Shown: positions 32,505 to 41,643, counted from the first letter of the stretch. The stretch: DNA of 64,000 nucleotides from Arthrobacter sp. NtRootA1 (GCF_019976975.1 NZ_AP024630.1:4960001-5024000), one strand, 5' to 3'. Numbers and translations: made by a program. Notes: a model not told the origin generated them from the sequence alone.

Positions 32505-33353
32505 TTAGGGCCGGTACTTGGGCCCCTGGGCAAAGAGCGCATCCATCTCGTCGTGGCTGCGGGTGCCCGCCAAGCCTGCCCAGTTACCGTCGCCCAGAAT
32601 CTCCTTGGCCACCCGCGCGACTTTTGCGTAGGCAGCTTTAGCCGTATTTCCGCCGATGCTGACCCGCCGTATGCCGGCGTCGTGAAGTTCCAGCGGCGAT
32701 GGCGCGCCTACTCCAGCCAATGCATTGAGTGGCGCGGGGATCTTGCTGGAGAGTTCATGGAGGACGTGAAGGTCCACCACTCCGGGAACGAAGATGCCGT
32801 CCGCCCCCGCCGTGAGGTAGGACTCAGCACGGCGCAAGGTCTCTTCGTAGGCGTTATCCGGATACTCTCCGGAGAGGTATGTGTCCGTTCGGGCATTGAT
32901 GAACAACGGGATTCCGCGCTCGTCCGCTACGGCACGGATCAAAGCGATACGCCACGATTGTTCCTTGATGTCCGTCAGTGGCTCCGCGGCCGAGTCCTCG
33001 ATGTTGATGCCAATCGCGCCTGCATCCAGCACGCCGTGCACGGTGGCACGCAGTTCGTCATCTGTTCGCCCGTATCCAGTTTCGATGTCGGCAGTAACCG
33101 GCAGTTTGGTTGCCCCTACCACCCGCCCCAGCGCCGCCATGGCCAATCCCCACGGCACGTGGTCACCGTCCCGGAAACCCAGGCTCCAGGAAACCGCCGA
33201 ACTTGAGGTGGCTATCGCCGTCGCACCAGCCTCCTGCACCACGCGGGCCGAAGCCGCATCCCAAACATTCACCAGAACCAGCGGCGTGGGTCCGGCGTCG
33301 TGAAGCTTGTGGAAGAGTTCGGCCTTGGTTACGGATCCCCGGTGCAGTGTCAT
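32505..33353 (-). CDS. Isocitrate lyase/PEP phosphonomutase family enzyme
   Basis: 282 residues. PEP-mutase/ICL features are present: VNVWDAASARVVQEAGATAI, ADIETGYGRT (metal-binding Asp and Glu), GINIEDSAAEPLTDI and INARTDTYL. The signature KKCGH of true isocitrate lyases is absent, so a carboxyvinyl-phosphonate mutase, oxaloacetate hydrolase or 2-methylisocitrate-lyase-like activity is more likely. It is followed on the same strand by the two-gene module with a 111-nt gap and no obvious link. Confidence 0.88.
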   Translation of the reverse strand: MTLHRGSVTKAELFHKLHDAGPTPLVLVNVWDAASARVVQEAGATAIATSSSAVSWSLGFRDGDHVPWGLAMAALGRVVGATKLPVTADIETGYGRTDDELRATVHGVLDAGAIGINIEDSAAEPLTDIKEQSWRIALIRAVADERGIPLFINARTDTYLSGEYPDNAYEETLRRAESYLTAGADGIFVPGVVDLHVLHELSSKIPAPLNALAGVGAPSPLELHDAGIRRVSIGGNTAKAAYAKVARVAKEILGDGNWAGLAGTRSHDEMDALFAQGPKYRP

Positions 33354-33426
33354 AGCTACATTCCAGCCCCTAGCGTTCCCGGCGTAAAGGAAACCCTGTA
33401 AACCGGCGCGTTCTTGAAAACATATG

Positions 33427-33457
33427 TTGTCTAATTAGCAACCTTCAGGGGTATCCT
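33427..33457 (+). promoter_or_regulatory. Promoter, possibly giving a leaderless mRNA
   Basis: TTGTCT (33427-33432) and TATCCT (33452-33457) are separated by 19 bp, and the GTG start at 33464 lies only 6 nt after the -10 hexamer. No Shine-Dalgarno sequence lies at usable distance. Transcription would then begin at or next to the start codon. The 10-bp dyad AACATATGTT (33419-33428) touches the -35 element and may be an operator. Confidence 0.55.
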
Positions 33458-33463
33458 GTCACT

Positions 33464-34774
33464 GTGACCCACGAAACATTGGACGCCGGCACCAAGCTGC
33501 CCGCTGAAGCCATCGACGCCATCGAGCGCGCCGCCACGGCCGCCGCCCACCCGCACGAGCAGCTGTTCTCCGCGCGGGCCGCCAACATCAAGCAGTCCGC
33601 TGTCCGCGACGTCTTCGATATCTCCATGCGGCCCGGCCTTGTCTCGCTCGCAGGCGGGAACCCATACCTCCAATCGCTGCCCCTGGAAAAGCTCGGCCAG
33701 ACCGCTGCCAGGATCATCGCCGAAGACGGGATGACCGCCCTGCAATACGGCGGAGGCCAAGGAACCGCGGAATTGCGCGAACAAGTCTGCGCGATCATGG
33801 CAGCAGAAGGCATCGTGGACGCGCAGCCTGAGAACATCGTGATTACTGCAGGTTCCCAGTCAGCGCAGGATGTGGCTACCAAGGTCTTCTGCAATCCCGG
33901 AGACGTGGTCCTCGTCGAGAACCCCACCTACGTTGGGGCCCTGAATACTTTCGAGGCTTACCAAGTGCAGGTGGAGCCAATAGAAATGGACGACGACGGG
34001 TTGGTACCTGAACTGCTTGAGGCCAGGATCGCCGCGCTCCAGTCAGAGGGCAAGAGCATCAAGTTCCTCTATACAATCCCCAACTTCAACAACCCCTCGG
34101 GCATCACCTTGGCGGAAGCGCGCAGGCAGCAGATCGTCGATATATGCCGTAAAGCGAATATTATCGTCCTGGAGGACAACCCCTACGGCCTGCTGCGCTT
34201 TGACGGTCACCCCATCGCACCGATGCGGGCTGCAAATCCAGACGACGTCATTTACCTGGGGTCCTTCTCCAAGATCTTCGCACCGGGTCTTCGCATTGGT
34301 TGGGCCTTGGTGCCCGCCCACCTGCAGCGTCGCTTCTACCTCGCCTCCGAAGCAGTCACGCTTTGCCCGCCGCCCCTGAACCAAATGCTTGTATCCGCAT
34401 ATTTGCGTGACTACGACTGGCAGGGGCAAGTCGAAACCTACCGGGGCCTGTACGCGGAACGCTGCAATGCTCTTCTCAGCGCCTTGGATGAATACATGCC
34501 AGCCGGAGTCTCGTGGACACGCCCTGACGGTGGATTCTTCGTCTGGGTCACGTTGCCTGAAGCCGTGGACACCTACCCTTTGTTGAAGAAGGCCATCGAC
34601 GCGGGGGTTGTTTTCATTCCCGGCGCAGCTTTCTCACCGGCAGATGGCCCCTCCAACAAACTCCGTCTGGCGTTCAGTGCTGTGCCGCCGGATACGATTG
34701 CCGAAGGCGTACGTCGTCTGGCCCCTGTTCTCGCAGAGGCCATCAAAGCCACCACTGAAGGAGCAGCACTATGA
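33464..34774 (+). CDS. PLP-dependent class I/II aminotransferase (2-aminoadipate/aromatic type)
   Basis: 436 residues from GTG 33464. Fold-type I features are YTIPNFNNPSGITLAEARRQ, ILEDNPYGLLRF and the PLP-lysine site GSFSKIFAPGLRIGW. The C-terminus has VFIPGAAFSPADGPSNKLRL. It resembles LysN/2-aminoadipate and kynurenine-type aminotransferases and the catalytic half of MocR regulators, but the N-terminal 60 residues are not a GntR HTH. The stop overlaps the start of the universal stress protein gene (ATGA). The substrate is open. Confidence 0.9.
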   Translation: MTHETLDAGTKLPAEAIDAIERAATAAAHPHEQLFSARAANIKQSAVRDVFDISMRPGLVSLAGGNPYLQSLPLEKLGQTAARIIAEDGMTALQYGGGQGTAELREQVCAIMAAEGIVDAQPENIVITAGSQSAQDVATKVFCNPGDVVLVENPTYVGALNTFEAYQVQVEPIEMDDDGLVPELLEARIAALQSEGKSIKFLYTIPNFNNPSGITLAEARRQQIVDICRKANIIVLEDNPYGLLRFDGHPIAPMRAANPDDVIYLGSFSKIFAPGLRIGWALVPAHLQRRFYLASEAVTLCPPPLNQMLVSAYLRDYDWQGQVETYRGLYAERCNALLSALDEYMPAGVSWTRPDGGFFVWVTLPEAVDTYPLLKKAIDAGVVFIPGAAFSPADGPSNKLRLAFSAVPPDTIAEGVRRLAPVLAEAIKATTEGAAL

Positions 34775-35199
34775 CCGGGGTTGTCATTGTAGGAGTAGAC
34801 GGTAGCGAGACGGCGATGAGGGCGGCCAAGGCTGCCCAGCAACTGGCCATCGGGCTTGGCGCCAGTCTTCGCGTCGTGAGCGCTTTTGACAGCAACAAGA
34901 CCGAGGTAGTTGAGATCGGGACCGACAAATGGATCGTGTCAGACGCTGCCGAAGCCGAAGCCGTCGCCCGCACCGTGGCGGAGCGCCTGGCTGACGAACG
35001 TCTCGAGGTAACGTACTCGGCTGCCCGCGGCAAGCCCGGTGAAGCCTTGGTCAAAGAAGCAGAAATGCTCGAAGCGCAGTTGATCGTGGTGGGTAACCGG
35101 CGCATGCAAGGCCTGGGTCGCGTCCTCGGCAGCGTGGCCAACACGGTTGCCCACAATGCTCCTTGCGATGTCTACATCGCCAAGACGGACCAGCCGTAA
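34771..35199 (+). CDS. Universal stress protein (UspA family)
   Basis: 142 residues. The Usp fold is clear with VIVGVDGSETAMRAAKAAQQ at the start and VGNRRMQGLGRVLGSVANTV at the end, which is the ATP-binding G-x2-G-x9-G(S) region. It is translationally coupled to the aminotransferase. Usp proteins respond to starvation and respiratory stress in actinobacteria. The pairing with an aminotransferase is not one I know. A T-tailed terminator follows. Confidence 0.93.
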   Translation: MTGVVIVGVDGSETAMRAAKAAQQLAIGLGASLRVVSAFDSNKTEVVEIGTDKWIVSDAAEAEAVARTVAERLADERLEVTYSAARGKPGEALVKEAEMLEAQLIVVGNRRMQGLGRVLGSVANTVAHNAPCDVYIAKTDQP

Positions 35200-35217
35200 A
35201 GCGAGCTGAATCACGCC

Positions 35218-35241
35218 GCCGGGTGGGGAGCCTCACCCGGC
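35218..35241 (+). terminator. Rho-independent terminator after the UspA gene
   Basis: GCCGGGTG (35218-35225) pairs with CACCCGGC (35234-35241) and is followed directly by TTTT. It ends the aminotransferase-usp transcript. Confidence 0.85.
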
Positions 35242-35344
35242 TTTTGGCCTGATTTTGGCCTGCCCCCCGAAGTCATCGTTATAAAATTGAGATGCCCCCA
35301 ATGGCGTGAGCCATCCTCCATCAACTGACTTCAGGGGACTTCAC

Positions 35345-35683
35345 TTGCTTACTTTGCAGCCGCGCCAGCGCGTTGGACACGACATCCTGCTTGCCCGCCA
35401 CGGCAACAGCATCAGCACGATGCGTTTTGACCGCGCGAATGACCGCATCATCGCGATGCTCGACGACGGCTCCTGGGACAGCGCCCCCAACATGATTTCA
35501 CCCAGCCTGAACATGCCGGAAACTTTCGGCACCATCATGCGCAGGGACTGGCGATTCCTCTCCCTCGCATGCGCCGCAATGATCACCGTCGCAGCCATCG
35601 CTATGGGCATCAGCGTGGAGATGGCAAACCACATGTCCACCACCGAACTTCAGGCGTTGCTGGTCAACTACCCCGCGTTCTAA
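35345..35683 (+). CDS. Small protein with C-terminal membrane helix, unknown function
   Basis: 112 residues from TTG 35345, selected because AGGGGA lies 6 nt upstream; an in-frame GTG at 35306 has no such site. The first 75 residues are polar, with RFDRANDRIIAMLDDGSWDS, and one helix near the end (LSLACAAMITVAAIAMGISV) would anchor it with the N-terminus inside. I do not recognise a family. It is convergent with the PAP2 phosphatase gene. Confidence 0.6.
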   Translation: MLTLQPRQRVGHDILLARHGNSISTMRFDRANDRIIAMLDDGSWDSAPNMISPSLNMPETFGTIMRRDWRFLSLACAAMITVAAIAMGISVEMANHMSTTELQALLVNYPAF

Positions 35684-35720
35684 AGCGGGTCCCTAACAGC
35701 AGGTGTCCGGAGGGCTGCCC

Positions 35721-36446
35721 TCAGAGCATCCACTCCCGTAGCAGCCACCACAAACCTGCGATGACGGTGCCGCCGAACAAAGAACCGGCGACGACTTGGC
35801 CGAGCGTATGGGCGCGAAGCACCACCCGCGACCACCCCACGGCCGGAACAATGACCAACAGGGGCAGCCAAGCGGGCCCAAACATCAAAACTGTAATGAC
35901 GGCAGCGGCGGCGATGGCCGAAGCGTGTCCACTCATCTTCCAAAAAGCACTCACCACCGCCAGAACGGCGATGCCTCCGAGCAGGGCGATGATCATCACT
36001 GAAACGCTCATCGGACCCCCGATCAGCTGAAGCACCCCAACGCCCGCAAGCACGGAAATCAAGGCAAGCCACAGCAACGGGGGCCGCTGCCGGCGGTCGC
36101 TGACATGATGATCGGTGATTCTGCCCAGCCTGATCATCACCAGCACGTACGCCAACGGCAGAACACAGACGAAGAGGGCTCCCAGCAACCCAAAGCCCAT
36201 GGTGCCGGGAAACCCGGGTTCGATAGCCGGACTGATCAGCAGTAGCGCCGTCACTACAATGGGCGGCTGGAAGGCCTCCGTCAGAACGCGGGCGACAGTG
36301 CGCCAAGGTCCTGACAGCAACTGGGCAGGCACATGACCAGACTTGCCAGCGGCCGCAGCGGAGTCCGGCTCTGCAGCCGCATTGGTGGCGGATGGGCGAT
36401 CAGTTAAGCAACCCGGATCAGTCAAGCAACAGCGCCGGTTCTTCAA
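35721..36446 (-). CDS. PAP2-family phosphatase, membrane-bound
   Basis: About 241 residues if read from TTG 36446, but the first 30-40 residues overlap the E2 gene end and look non-conserved. GTG 36332 may be the true start and would leave about 20 residues before the first helix. The three PAP2 motifs are recognisable: RITDHHVSDRRQRP, KMSGHASA and SRVVLRAHTLGQ. The last has Gln where Asp is usual. Six hydrophobic helices are visible. The family dephosphorylates lipid phosphates such as undecaprenyl diphosphate or phosphatidic acid. It follows the 2-oxoacid dehydrogenase genes on the same strand, probably by chance. Confidence 0.83.
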   Translation of the reverse strand: MKNRRCCLTDPGCLTDRPSATNAAAEPDSAAAAGKSGHVPAQLLSGPWRTVARVLTEAFQPPIVVTALLLISPAIEPGFPGTMGFGLLGALFVCVLPLAYVLVMIRLGRITDHHVSDRRQRPPLLWLALISVLAGVGVLQLIGGPMSVSVMIIALLGGIAVLAVVSAFWKMSGHASAIAAAAVITVLMFGPAWLPLLVIVPAVGWSRVVLRAHTLGQVVAGSLFGGTVIAGLWWLLREWML

Positions 36447-38019
36447 GAATGGCAGCTACGTCGGCCATAAAGCGGGCCGAGAGATCGCCGTCCACAACGC
36501 GGTGGTCAAAGGACCCACCCAGCGTGGTGATCCACCGCGGAATCACTTCCCCGTCCAAGACCCACGGCTTCTGCTTGATGGTTCCAAACGCAATGATGGC
36601 AACCTCACCGGGATTGATGATGGGCGTACCCGTATCAATGCCAAGCGCACCGATGTTGGTGATGGTCAGGCTGCCACCCTGCATCTCGGCAGGCTGCGTC
36701 TTGCCCGCACGGGCCTTGGTGGCGAGATCGTTGAGGGCGAGGGCCAGCTCCTTCAGGGAGAGGTCCTGGGCGTCCTTGATATTGGGCACCATCAAGCCAC
36801 GCGGTGTCGCAGCAGCAATACCCAGGTTCATGAAGTGCTTGATCTGGATCTCCGCACCACCATTGCCATCGGCATTCTCCACCCACGTGGCGTTGACACT
36901 GGGGTTCCGCGCGGCGGCCCAAATGACTGCCTTTGCCAAAATAAGCAGCGGAGATACCTTGATGCCCTCGAAGTCCCGCGAAACCTTGAGCCGCTTGACG
37001 AACTCCATGGTCCGGCTCGCGTCGACGTCAACAAAGATGCTGACGTGCGGTGCCGTGAACGCGGACTCCACCATGGCCTTGGCGGTCGCCTTACGCACAC
37101 CCTTAACAGGTACGCGCTCGATCCTCTGGTCCTGCGGCTTCTTGGAAGCACCCCAGAACGACTCCGCCTGATCAAGCTCAGCGTCACGCTGCGCCTGATA
37201 GCTGACCAGGTCCTCGCGGGTCACCTCTCCCCGCTGTCCCGTCGCTACGACGTCGGCAAGGTCAATGCCGAGATCGCGGGCGAACTTGCGCACCGGCGGC
37301 TTCGCCAAGACCTTGTTGACGAGCCCGCTGATGGTGCCGCTGATGGCGGCACCGCGTGATGCGGCGGTCTGGGCCGTTGACGCTCCCGTCGCTGCTACTT
37401 CTGGCGTCGTGACTTCTGGCGCTTGGGTAACGGGCGCTTGCTTTACGGGCGCTTGGTTGACCGGCCCGACGACGGCGCGTGCCGCCGTCGGGCGTTGAGG
37501 CACCGGCGTCTGTGCTGCTTGGGCAGCGAGAACCGCTTGGTGGTCCTGGACTGTACCTTCGGCGTTTTCGGCGACCGTAGTTGCCTCGCCAGCGCTGGCT
37601 GGACGCTTGCGCGCACGGCGCTTCACGGCGTCGGCCTTGGGGCCGGAACCCACCAACGGGCCGCCTGCCGGGCCGTTTTCGCCACTGTCAGTATCAGCGG
37701 GAAGCTTGCCGTAGAGAGGGGCCTCGACGGCGGGAGCCGCCGCCGGAGCCTGCGTCACAGGCGCTGCATCCCCGGGCTGGTTGTCTGAAACGGCGATTAT
37801 TGCCGTACCGACCTCAACCGTGATGCCTTCCTCGACCAACAACTCGGTGACCGTTCCGGCGAAGGGCGACGGGAGCTCAACGAGCGACTTCGCTGTCTCG
37901 ATCTCGCACAGGACATCGTTGATGGCAACGGTGTCGCCGGGCTTGACCTTCCAAGCCACTACCTCGGCCTCGGTAAGGCCTTCGCCGACGTCCGGCAGGT
38001 TGAATTTCTTTACAGTCAC
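36418..38019 (-). CDS. Dihydrolipoamide acyltransferase (E2) of a 2-oxoacid dehydrogenase complex
   Basis: 533 residues. The domain order is an N-terminal lipoyl domain with the lipoylated Lys at 44 (CEIETAKSLVELPSP), a long Ala/Pro/Gln-rich linker with VTQAP and VKQAP repeats, a peripheral-subunit-binding domain at about 240-285 (VRKFARDLGIDLADVVATG) and the catalytic acyltransferase domain ending with SFDHRVVDGD (active His and Asp). It transfers the acyl group to CoA. There is only one lipoyl domain, as in branched-chain complexes. It is third in the operon after E1alpha and E1beta, with no E3 gene present. Confidence 0.94.
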   Translation of the reverse strand: MTVKKFNLPDVGEGLTEAEVVAWKVKPGDTVAINDVLCEIETAKSLVELPSPFAGTVTELLVEEGITVEVGTAIIAVSDNQPGDAAPVTQAPAAAPAVEAPLYGKLPADTDSGENGPAGGPLVGSGPKADAVKRRARKRPASAGEATTVAENAEGTVQDHQAVLAAQAAQTPVPQRPTAARAVVGPVNQAPVKQAPVTQAPEVTTPEVAATGASTAQTAASRGAAISGTISGLVNKVLAKPPVRKFARDLGIDLADVVATGQRGEVTREDLVSYQAQRDAELDQAESFWGASKKPQDQRIERVPVKGVRKATAKAMVESAFTAPHVSIFVDVDASRTMEFVKRLKVSRDFEGIKVSPLLILAKAVIWAAARNPSVNATWVENADGNGGAEIQIKHFMNLGIAAATPRGLMVPNIKDAQDLSLKELALALNDLATKARAGKTQPAEMQGGSLTITNIGALGIDTGTPIINPGEVAIIAFGTIKQKPWVLDGEVIPRWITTLGGSFDHRVVDGDLSARFMADVAAILEEPALLLD

Positions 38020-38074
38020 GGTGGTCCTCGATTTCCGTCTGCCCGGCTATGAAGCCGGACTGGATCAGGGCGGT

Positions 38075-39055
38075 TTAGTAAGCCAGAGAGCGGTCGAGCG
38101 CTTCGAGGATCTTGTCGATGTCCGGCAAGTAGTCCTCTTCAACCTTGGCCACGGGATACGGCATGTGGAAACCGCCAACGCGGATCACAGGTGCTTCAAG
38201 GTGCAGGAACGCCCGTTCGCTGATCCGGGCGGCAATTTCGCCGCCGATGCCCCCGAACGTGGGTGCTTCGTGGGCGACGATCAGGCGGCCGGTCTTCTTG
38301 ACCGACGCCTCAACGGTGTCGAAGTCCAAAGGCGAGATGGAGCGGAGATCAATGACCTCGATGCTGCGTCCATCCTCGATTGCGGCGTTTGCTGCAGCCA
38401 GGGCAACCGGAACCAACGGGCCGTAGGCCACAATCGTGGCGTCCGTACCTTCACGGACCACGTGTGCTTTGAAGGGGTCTTCTGACAGGCCTGCATTCTC
38501 AACATCCACTTCGCCTTTGAGCCAGTAGCGGCGCTTGGGCTCGAAGAAGATCACGGGGTCCTGGCACTCAATGGCCTTCTGGATCATCCAGTAAGCATCG
38601 TGCGCGTTGGACGGCGAAATGATACGGAGGCCAGCGGTGTGCGCGAACAACGCTTCCGGGGATTCGGAGTGGTGCTCGATCGAACCGATGCCGCCACCGT
38701 ACGGGATCCGAATAACCACAGGAACAGTCAGCCGGCCATGGCTGCGGGCATGGATCTTGGCCAACTGCGTGGTGATCTGGTTGAAGGCCGGATAGACGAA
38801 GCCATCGAACTGGATTTCGCACACAGGCGAGTATCCACGCAAAGCGAGCCCAATCGCAGTACCAACGATGCCGGACTCGGCCAGAGGGCTATCGACGATA
38901 CGGTCCGCACCGAATTCCTTGATCAGGCCGTCCGTCACCCGGTAAACGCCACCGAGGTGCCCGATGTCCTCGCCCATCAAGAGGGACTTCGGGTTGCTCT
39001 TCAGCGATGCGCGGAGACCTTCGTTGATGGCCTTTGCAATGGTCATTGTTGCCAT
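38075..39055 (-). CDS. 2-oxoacid dehydrogenase E1 component, beta subunit
   Basis: 326 residues. The transketolase pyrimidine-binding part has GEDIGHLGGVYRVTDGLIKE and the start MTIAKAINEGL. The C-terminal half has DLRSISPLDFDTVEASVKKT. It forms a heterotetramer with E1alpha to decarboxylate a 2-oxoacid using thiamine diphosphate. The start codon shares a base with the E1alpha stop (TGATG), so the two are made in fixed ratio. Branched-chain or pyruvate specificity cannot be settled from sequence alone, but the size and order favour the branched-chain type. Confidence 0.94.
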   Translation of the reverse strand: MATMTIAKAINEGLRASLKSNPKSLLMGEDIGHLGGVYRVTDGLIKEFGADRIVDSPLAESGIVGTAIGLALRGYSPVCEIQFDGFVYPAFNQITTQLAKIHARSHGRLTVPVVIRIPYGGGIGSIEHHSESPEALFAHTAGLRIISPSNAHDAYWMIQKAIECQDPVIFFEPKRRYWLKGEVDVENAGLSEDPFKAHVVREGTDATIVAYGPLVPVALAAANAAIEDGRSIEVIDLRSISPLDFDTVEASVKKTGRLIVAHEAPTFGGIGGEIAARISERAFLHLEAPVIRVGGFHMPYPVAKVEEDYLPDIDKILEALDRSLAY

Positions 39056-40248
39056 CAGTTAGCTGCCTCCTGTTCGGTTTCGAAGCCTGCCGAGTATTCT
39101 TCGAACCACGCCTGTTCCTCCGCAATCAGCGGGTGTGCTTCGGCGTAGACGTTGGCGAAAGAATCGCGGATGTCCGGCACCTCAAGGCCATGCGTGGTGC
39201 TGCGGACATACTTGGCCAGCTCATCGCCGTCGGCCTGCACCTGATCGAAGAAGGCTTCATCGGCGAGCCCTTCAGTCCTCAGGTATTTCTCCAAACGCTC
39301 CAGCGGATCCTTCTCACGCCACGCGGCTTCTTCAGCCAGTTCGCGGTACTTGGTGGGGTCGTCAGCTGTAGTGTGTGCGCCAACCCGGTAGGTGTAAGCC
39401 TCGATGAGCACAGGGCCCCGGCCTTCACGGGCATGCTCAAGGGCCCATTCAGTGACGGCATGGACGGCAATGACGTCGTTGCCGTCCACGCGGATTCCCG
39501 GGAAACCGTAGCCCTTGGCACGGTTGGCCAACGGGACCTTGGTCTGGACTTCGGTGGGCACGGAGATGGCCCAGTGGTTGTTCTGGCAGAAGAAAACAAC
39601 CGGGGCATCGTACGAGGCAGCGAAAACCATTGATTCGTGGACGTCGCCTTCGGAGCTGGCGCCGTCACCGAAGTAGGCAATCACGGCAGCCTTGGGATCA
39701 TTGGACTCACCGGCAACCGCGAGCTTCTGGTCCCGCTGGATGCCCATGGCGTAGCCCACGGCGTGAAGCGTTTGGGCGGCCAGGACCAAGGTGTAGAGGT
39801 GGAAGTTGTTCCCGCGCGGGTCCCAGCCTCCGTTGGAGACTCCGCGGAACTGTTTCAACAATTCAGCAAGGTCCACGTTTCGCACCAGGGCGACACCGTG
39901 TTCACGGTAAGTGGGGAAAATGTAGTCCTGGGGCTGGCTGGCGTGTGCCGAGCCGATCTGGGCGGCCTCTTGACCGGTCAGGGGCACCCACAATGCGAGC
40001 TCGCCTTGACGCTGCAGAGCGGTGGCTTCCTGGTCAAAACGGCGGATCCTGGCCATGTCGGCATAAAAGACGCGGAGCTTTTCAGGATCTATGCGCTTGG
40101 CATAGTCAGAGAAGACGGGATCGGTGCCTAGCTTTCCGTCAGGGCCGAGCAACTGGACCATCTCTACGGGTTCACCCGAGGCAGCTACAGCCGCTGAGGT
40201 TGCCGCCAGAGTTTCGTCGGTCCCGGGGGGCAGTTGTGTCGAGCCCAT
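39055..40248 (-). CDS. 2-oxoacid dehydrogenase E1 component, alpha subunit
   Basis: 397 residues from ATG 40248, with AAGGAGACG just upstream. The thiamine diphosphate motif GDGASSEGDVHESM continues to FFCQNN. EAYTYRVGAHTTADDPTKYR is the phosphorylation-loop region seen in branched-chain and pyruvate E1alpha proteins. An N-terminal extension (1-40) precedes the conserved core. It is the first gene of the complex and is preceded by a 42-bp palindrome that probably contains its operator. Confidence 0.94.
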   Translation of the reverse strand: MGSTQLPPGTDETLAATSAAVAASGEPVEMVQLLGPDGKLGTDPVFSDYAKRIDPEKLRVFYADMARIRRFDQEATALQRQGELALWVPLTGQEAAQIGSAHASQPQDYIFPTYREHGVALVRNVDLAELLKQFRGVSNGGWDPRGNNFHLYTLVLAAQTLHAVGYAMGIQRDQKLAVAGESNDPKAAVIAYFGDGASSEGDVHESMVFAASYDAPVVFFCQNNHWAISVPTEVQTKVPLANRAKGYGFPGIRVDGNDVIAVHAVTEWALEHAREGRGPVLIEAYTYRVGAHTTADDPTKYRELAEEAAWREKDPLERLEKYLRTEGLADEAFFDQVQADGDELAKYVRSTTHGLEVPDIRDSFANVYAEAHPLIAEEQAWFEEYSAGFETEQEAAN

Positions 40249-40298
40249 TCCGTCTCCTTGCTTGCCGCAGCTAGTGCCGGGCAATGTCTGTCGCTGGG

Positions 40299-40340
40299 AT
40301 ATATGCCCATTCCGGAATGCATTCCGGAATGGGCATATAT
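40299..40340. promoter_or_regulatory. 42-bp perfect palindrome with two CATTCCGGAATG units, probable operator
   Basis: Positions 40299-40319 are the exact reverse complement of 40320-40340. The element consists of two abutting 12-bp palindromes CATTCCGGAATG (40308-40319 and 40320-40331) flanked by ATATATGCC and GGCATATAT. It lies 51 bp upstream of E1alpha. Two tandem dyads suggest two regulator dimers, or one tetramer as in Lrp-type BkdR proteins. It could extrude as a cruciform. The binding protein is not encoded next to it. Confidence 0.85.
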
Positions 40341-40397
40341 TTTGACTTTCGTCCTTACTTTATCGGCAGTAAGTAGCGTAGGCGCATTTGTTAACCG

Positions 40398-41516
40398 CTA
40401 GGAACTGTGCGGAGCCTTTGTATAACCTGCACAGAGTTTCAGGAACCGTGTATTGGCTTCCACTTCACCAATGCTGACCCGCACTCCCTCATTGCCGAAG
40501 GCCCGGACAGACAAGGCCTGCTCGGCTGCCAACGCCGCAAACTCGCCGCTGTTCGCGCCTAGGTTCAACCAAACGAAGTTCCCTTGGGCTTCCGGCACGA
40601 ACCATCCGAGATCGCGGAGACCCGAGGTGACGCGGTCTCTCTCGTCCACCAGGCTTTGTACCCTTTCGACAACCTGGTCGAAATTCTCGAGGGATGTAAT
40701 CGCGGCGCGTTCTGCAATTTGCGAAACGGCGAAGGGTGTAGCCGTGACGCGAAGGTGCTGGGTGAGCTGTGGGCCGGAAACACTGTATCCAACGCGCAGT
40801 CCTGCCAACCCGTGGGCTTTGGAGAAAGTCCTCAGCACCACAACATTGGGGTATTTCCGGTAGAGCTTGATCCCGTCTACAGCAGCTTGGTCGCGGACGA
40901 ATTCCTGGTAGGCCTCATCAATCACCACCACCACGTTGGGCGGCACCGACTGGATGAACCGCTCCGTTTCCTCAGCCGTAAGGATGGGCCCGGTGGGGTT
41001 GTTCGGGGTGCAGAGCAGGATCACCTTGGTGCGCACAGTAACCGCTGCAGCCATGGTTTCGAGATCGTGACGGCCATCCGGAAGCAACGGAATCTGCACG
41101 CTGGCCGCTCCGGCAAGGCCCACACAAATGGGATAGGCCTCGAAGGAGCGCCAGGCGTAGATCACCTCATCCGACTTGCCGTCGTCATTCTGCCCCGCAA
41201 AGGTGGCAAGAATCTGGTTGAGTGCGCCGAGGCTTCCTGCACCGGTGACGACGTCGTCAGCTGGGACATCAAGGAAGTGAGCCAAAGCATTGCGCAATTT
41301 GGTTGCAAGGGGGTCTGGGTAGCGGTTGATGTCGGTCTGATCTGCGATGGCCTGCAACACTGCAGGGATCGGAGGCAGCGGGTTCTCATTGGACGACAAT
41401 TTGTAGCTGGTGAGGCCCTCGATCGCAGCGGGGGGTTTACCAGCCGCGTACTTGGGGAGCCTGTCCACGACCGGTCGAGGGAGTACGCCCTCCGGTGCGT
41501 TGTCAGTAGTAGTCAT
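40398..41516 (-). CDS. Histidinol-phosphate/aromatic aminotransferase (HisC/Pat-like)
   Basis: 372 residues from ATG 41516. PLP enzyme features include SSNENPLPP, LLCTPNNPTGPI, VVIDEAYQEF, the PLP-lysine RTFSKAHGLAGLRVGY and the substrate-binding Arg in GVRVSIG. It belongs to the HisC family. The lack of other histidine genes nearby points to the aromatic/phenylalanine aminotransferase branch (Pat, sometimes called HisC2), which makes aromatic amino acids from keto acids. It is divergent from the holin-like gene. Expression relative to the downstream E1alpha gene is separated by the palindrome. Confidence 0.9.
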   Translation of the reverse strand: MTTTDNAPEGVLPRPVVDRLPKYAAGKPPAAIEGLTSYKLSSNENPLPPIPAVLQAIADQTDINRYPDPLATKLRNALAHFLDVPADDVVTGAGSLGALNQILATFAGQNDDGKSDEVIYAWRSFEAYPICVGLAGAASVQIPLLPDGRHDLETMAAAVTVRTKVILLCTPNNPTGPILTAEETERFIQSVPPNVVVVIDEAYQEFVRDQAAVDGIKLYRKYPNVVVLRTFSKAHGLAGLRVGYSVSGPQLTQHLRVTATPFAVSQIAERAAITSLENFDQVVERVQSLVDERDRVTSGLRDLGWFVPEAQGNFVWLNLGANSGEFAALAAEQALSVRAFGNEGVRVSIGEVEANTRFLKLCAGYTKAPHSS

Positions 41517-41643
41517 GGATTCAAGCCTACTTGCACGCCTGCGGCGTTTGGGGTGTTCGGCCGCCAACGTTCATCCTCATCAAGCTACCTCTCCTTTAGT
41601 GATGTCCCAGCCGAGCCACAGACGAGTGTGAAAGCATGGGCGC

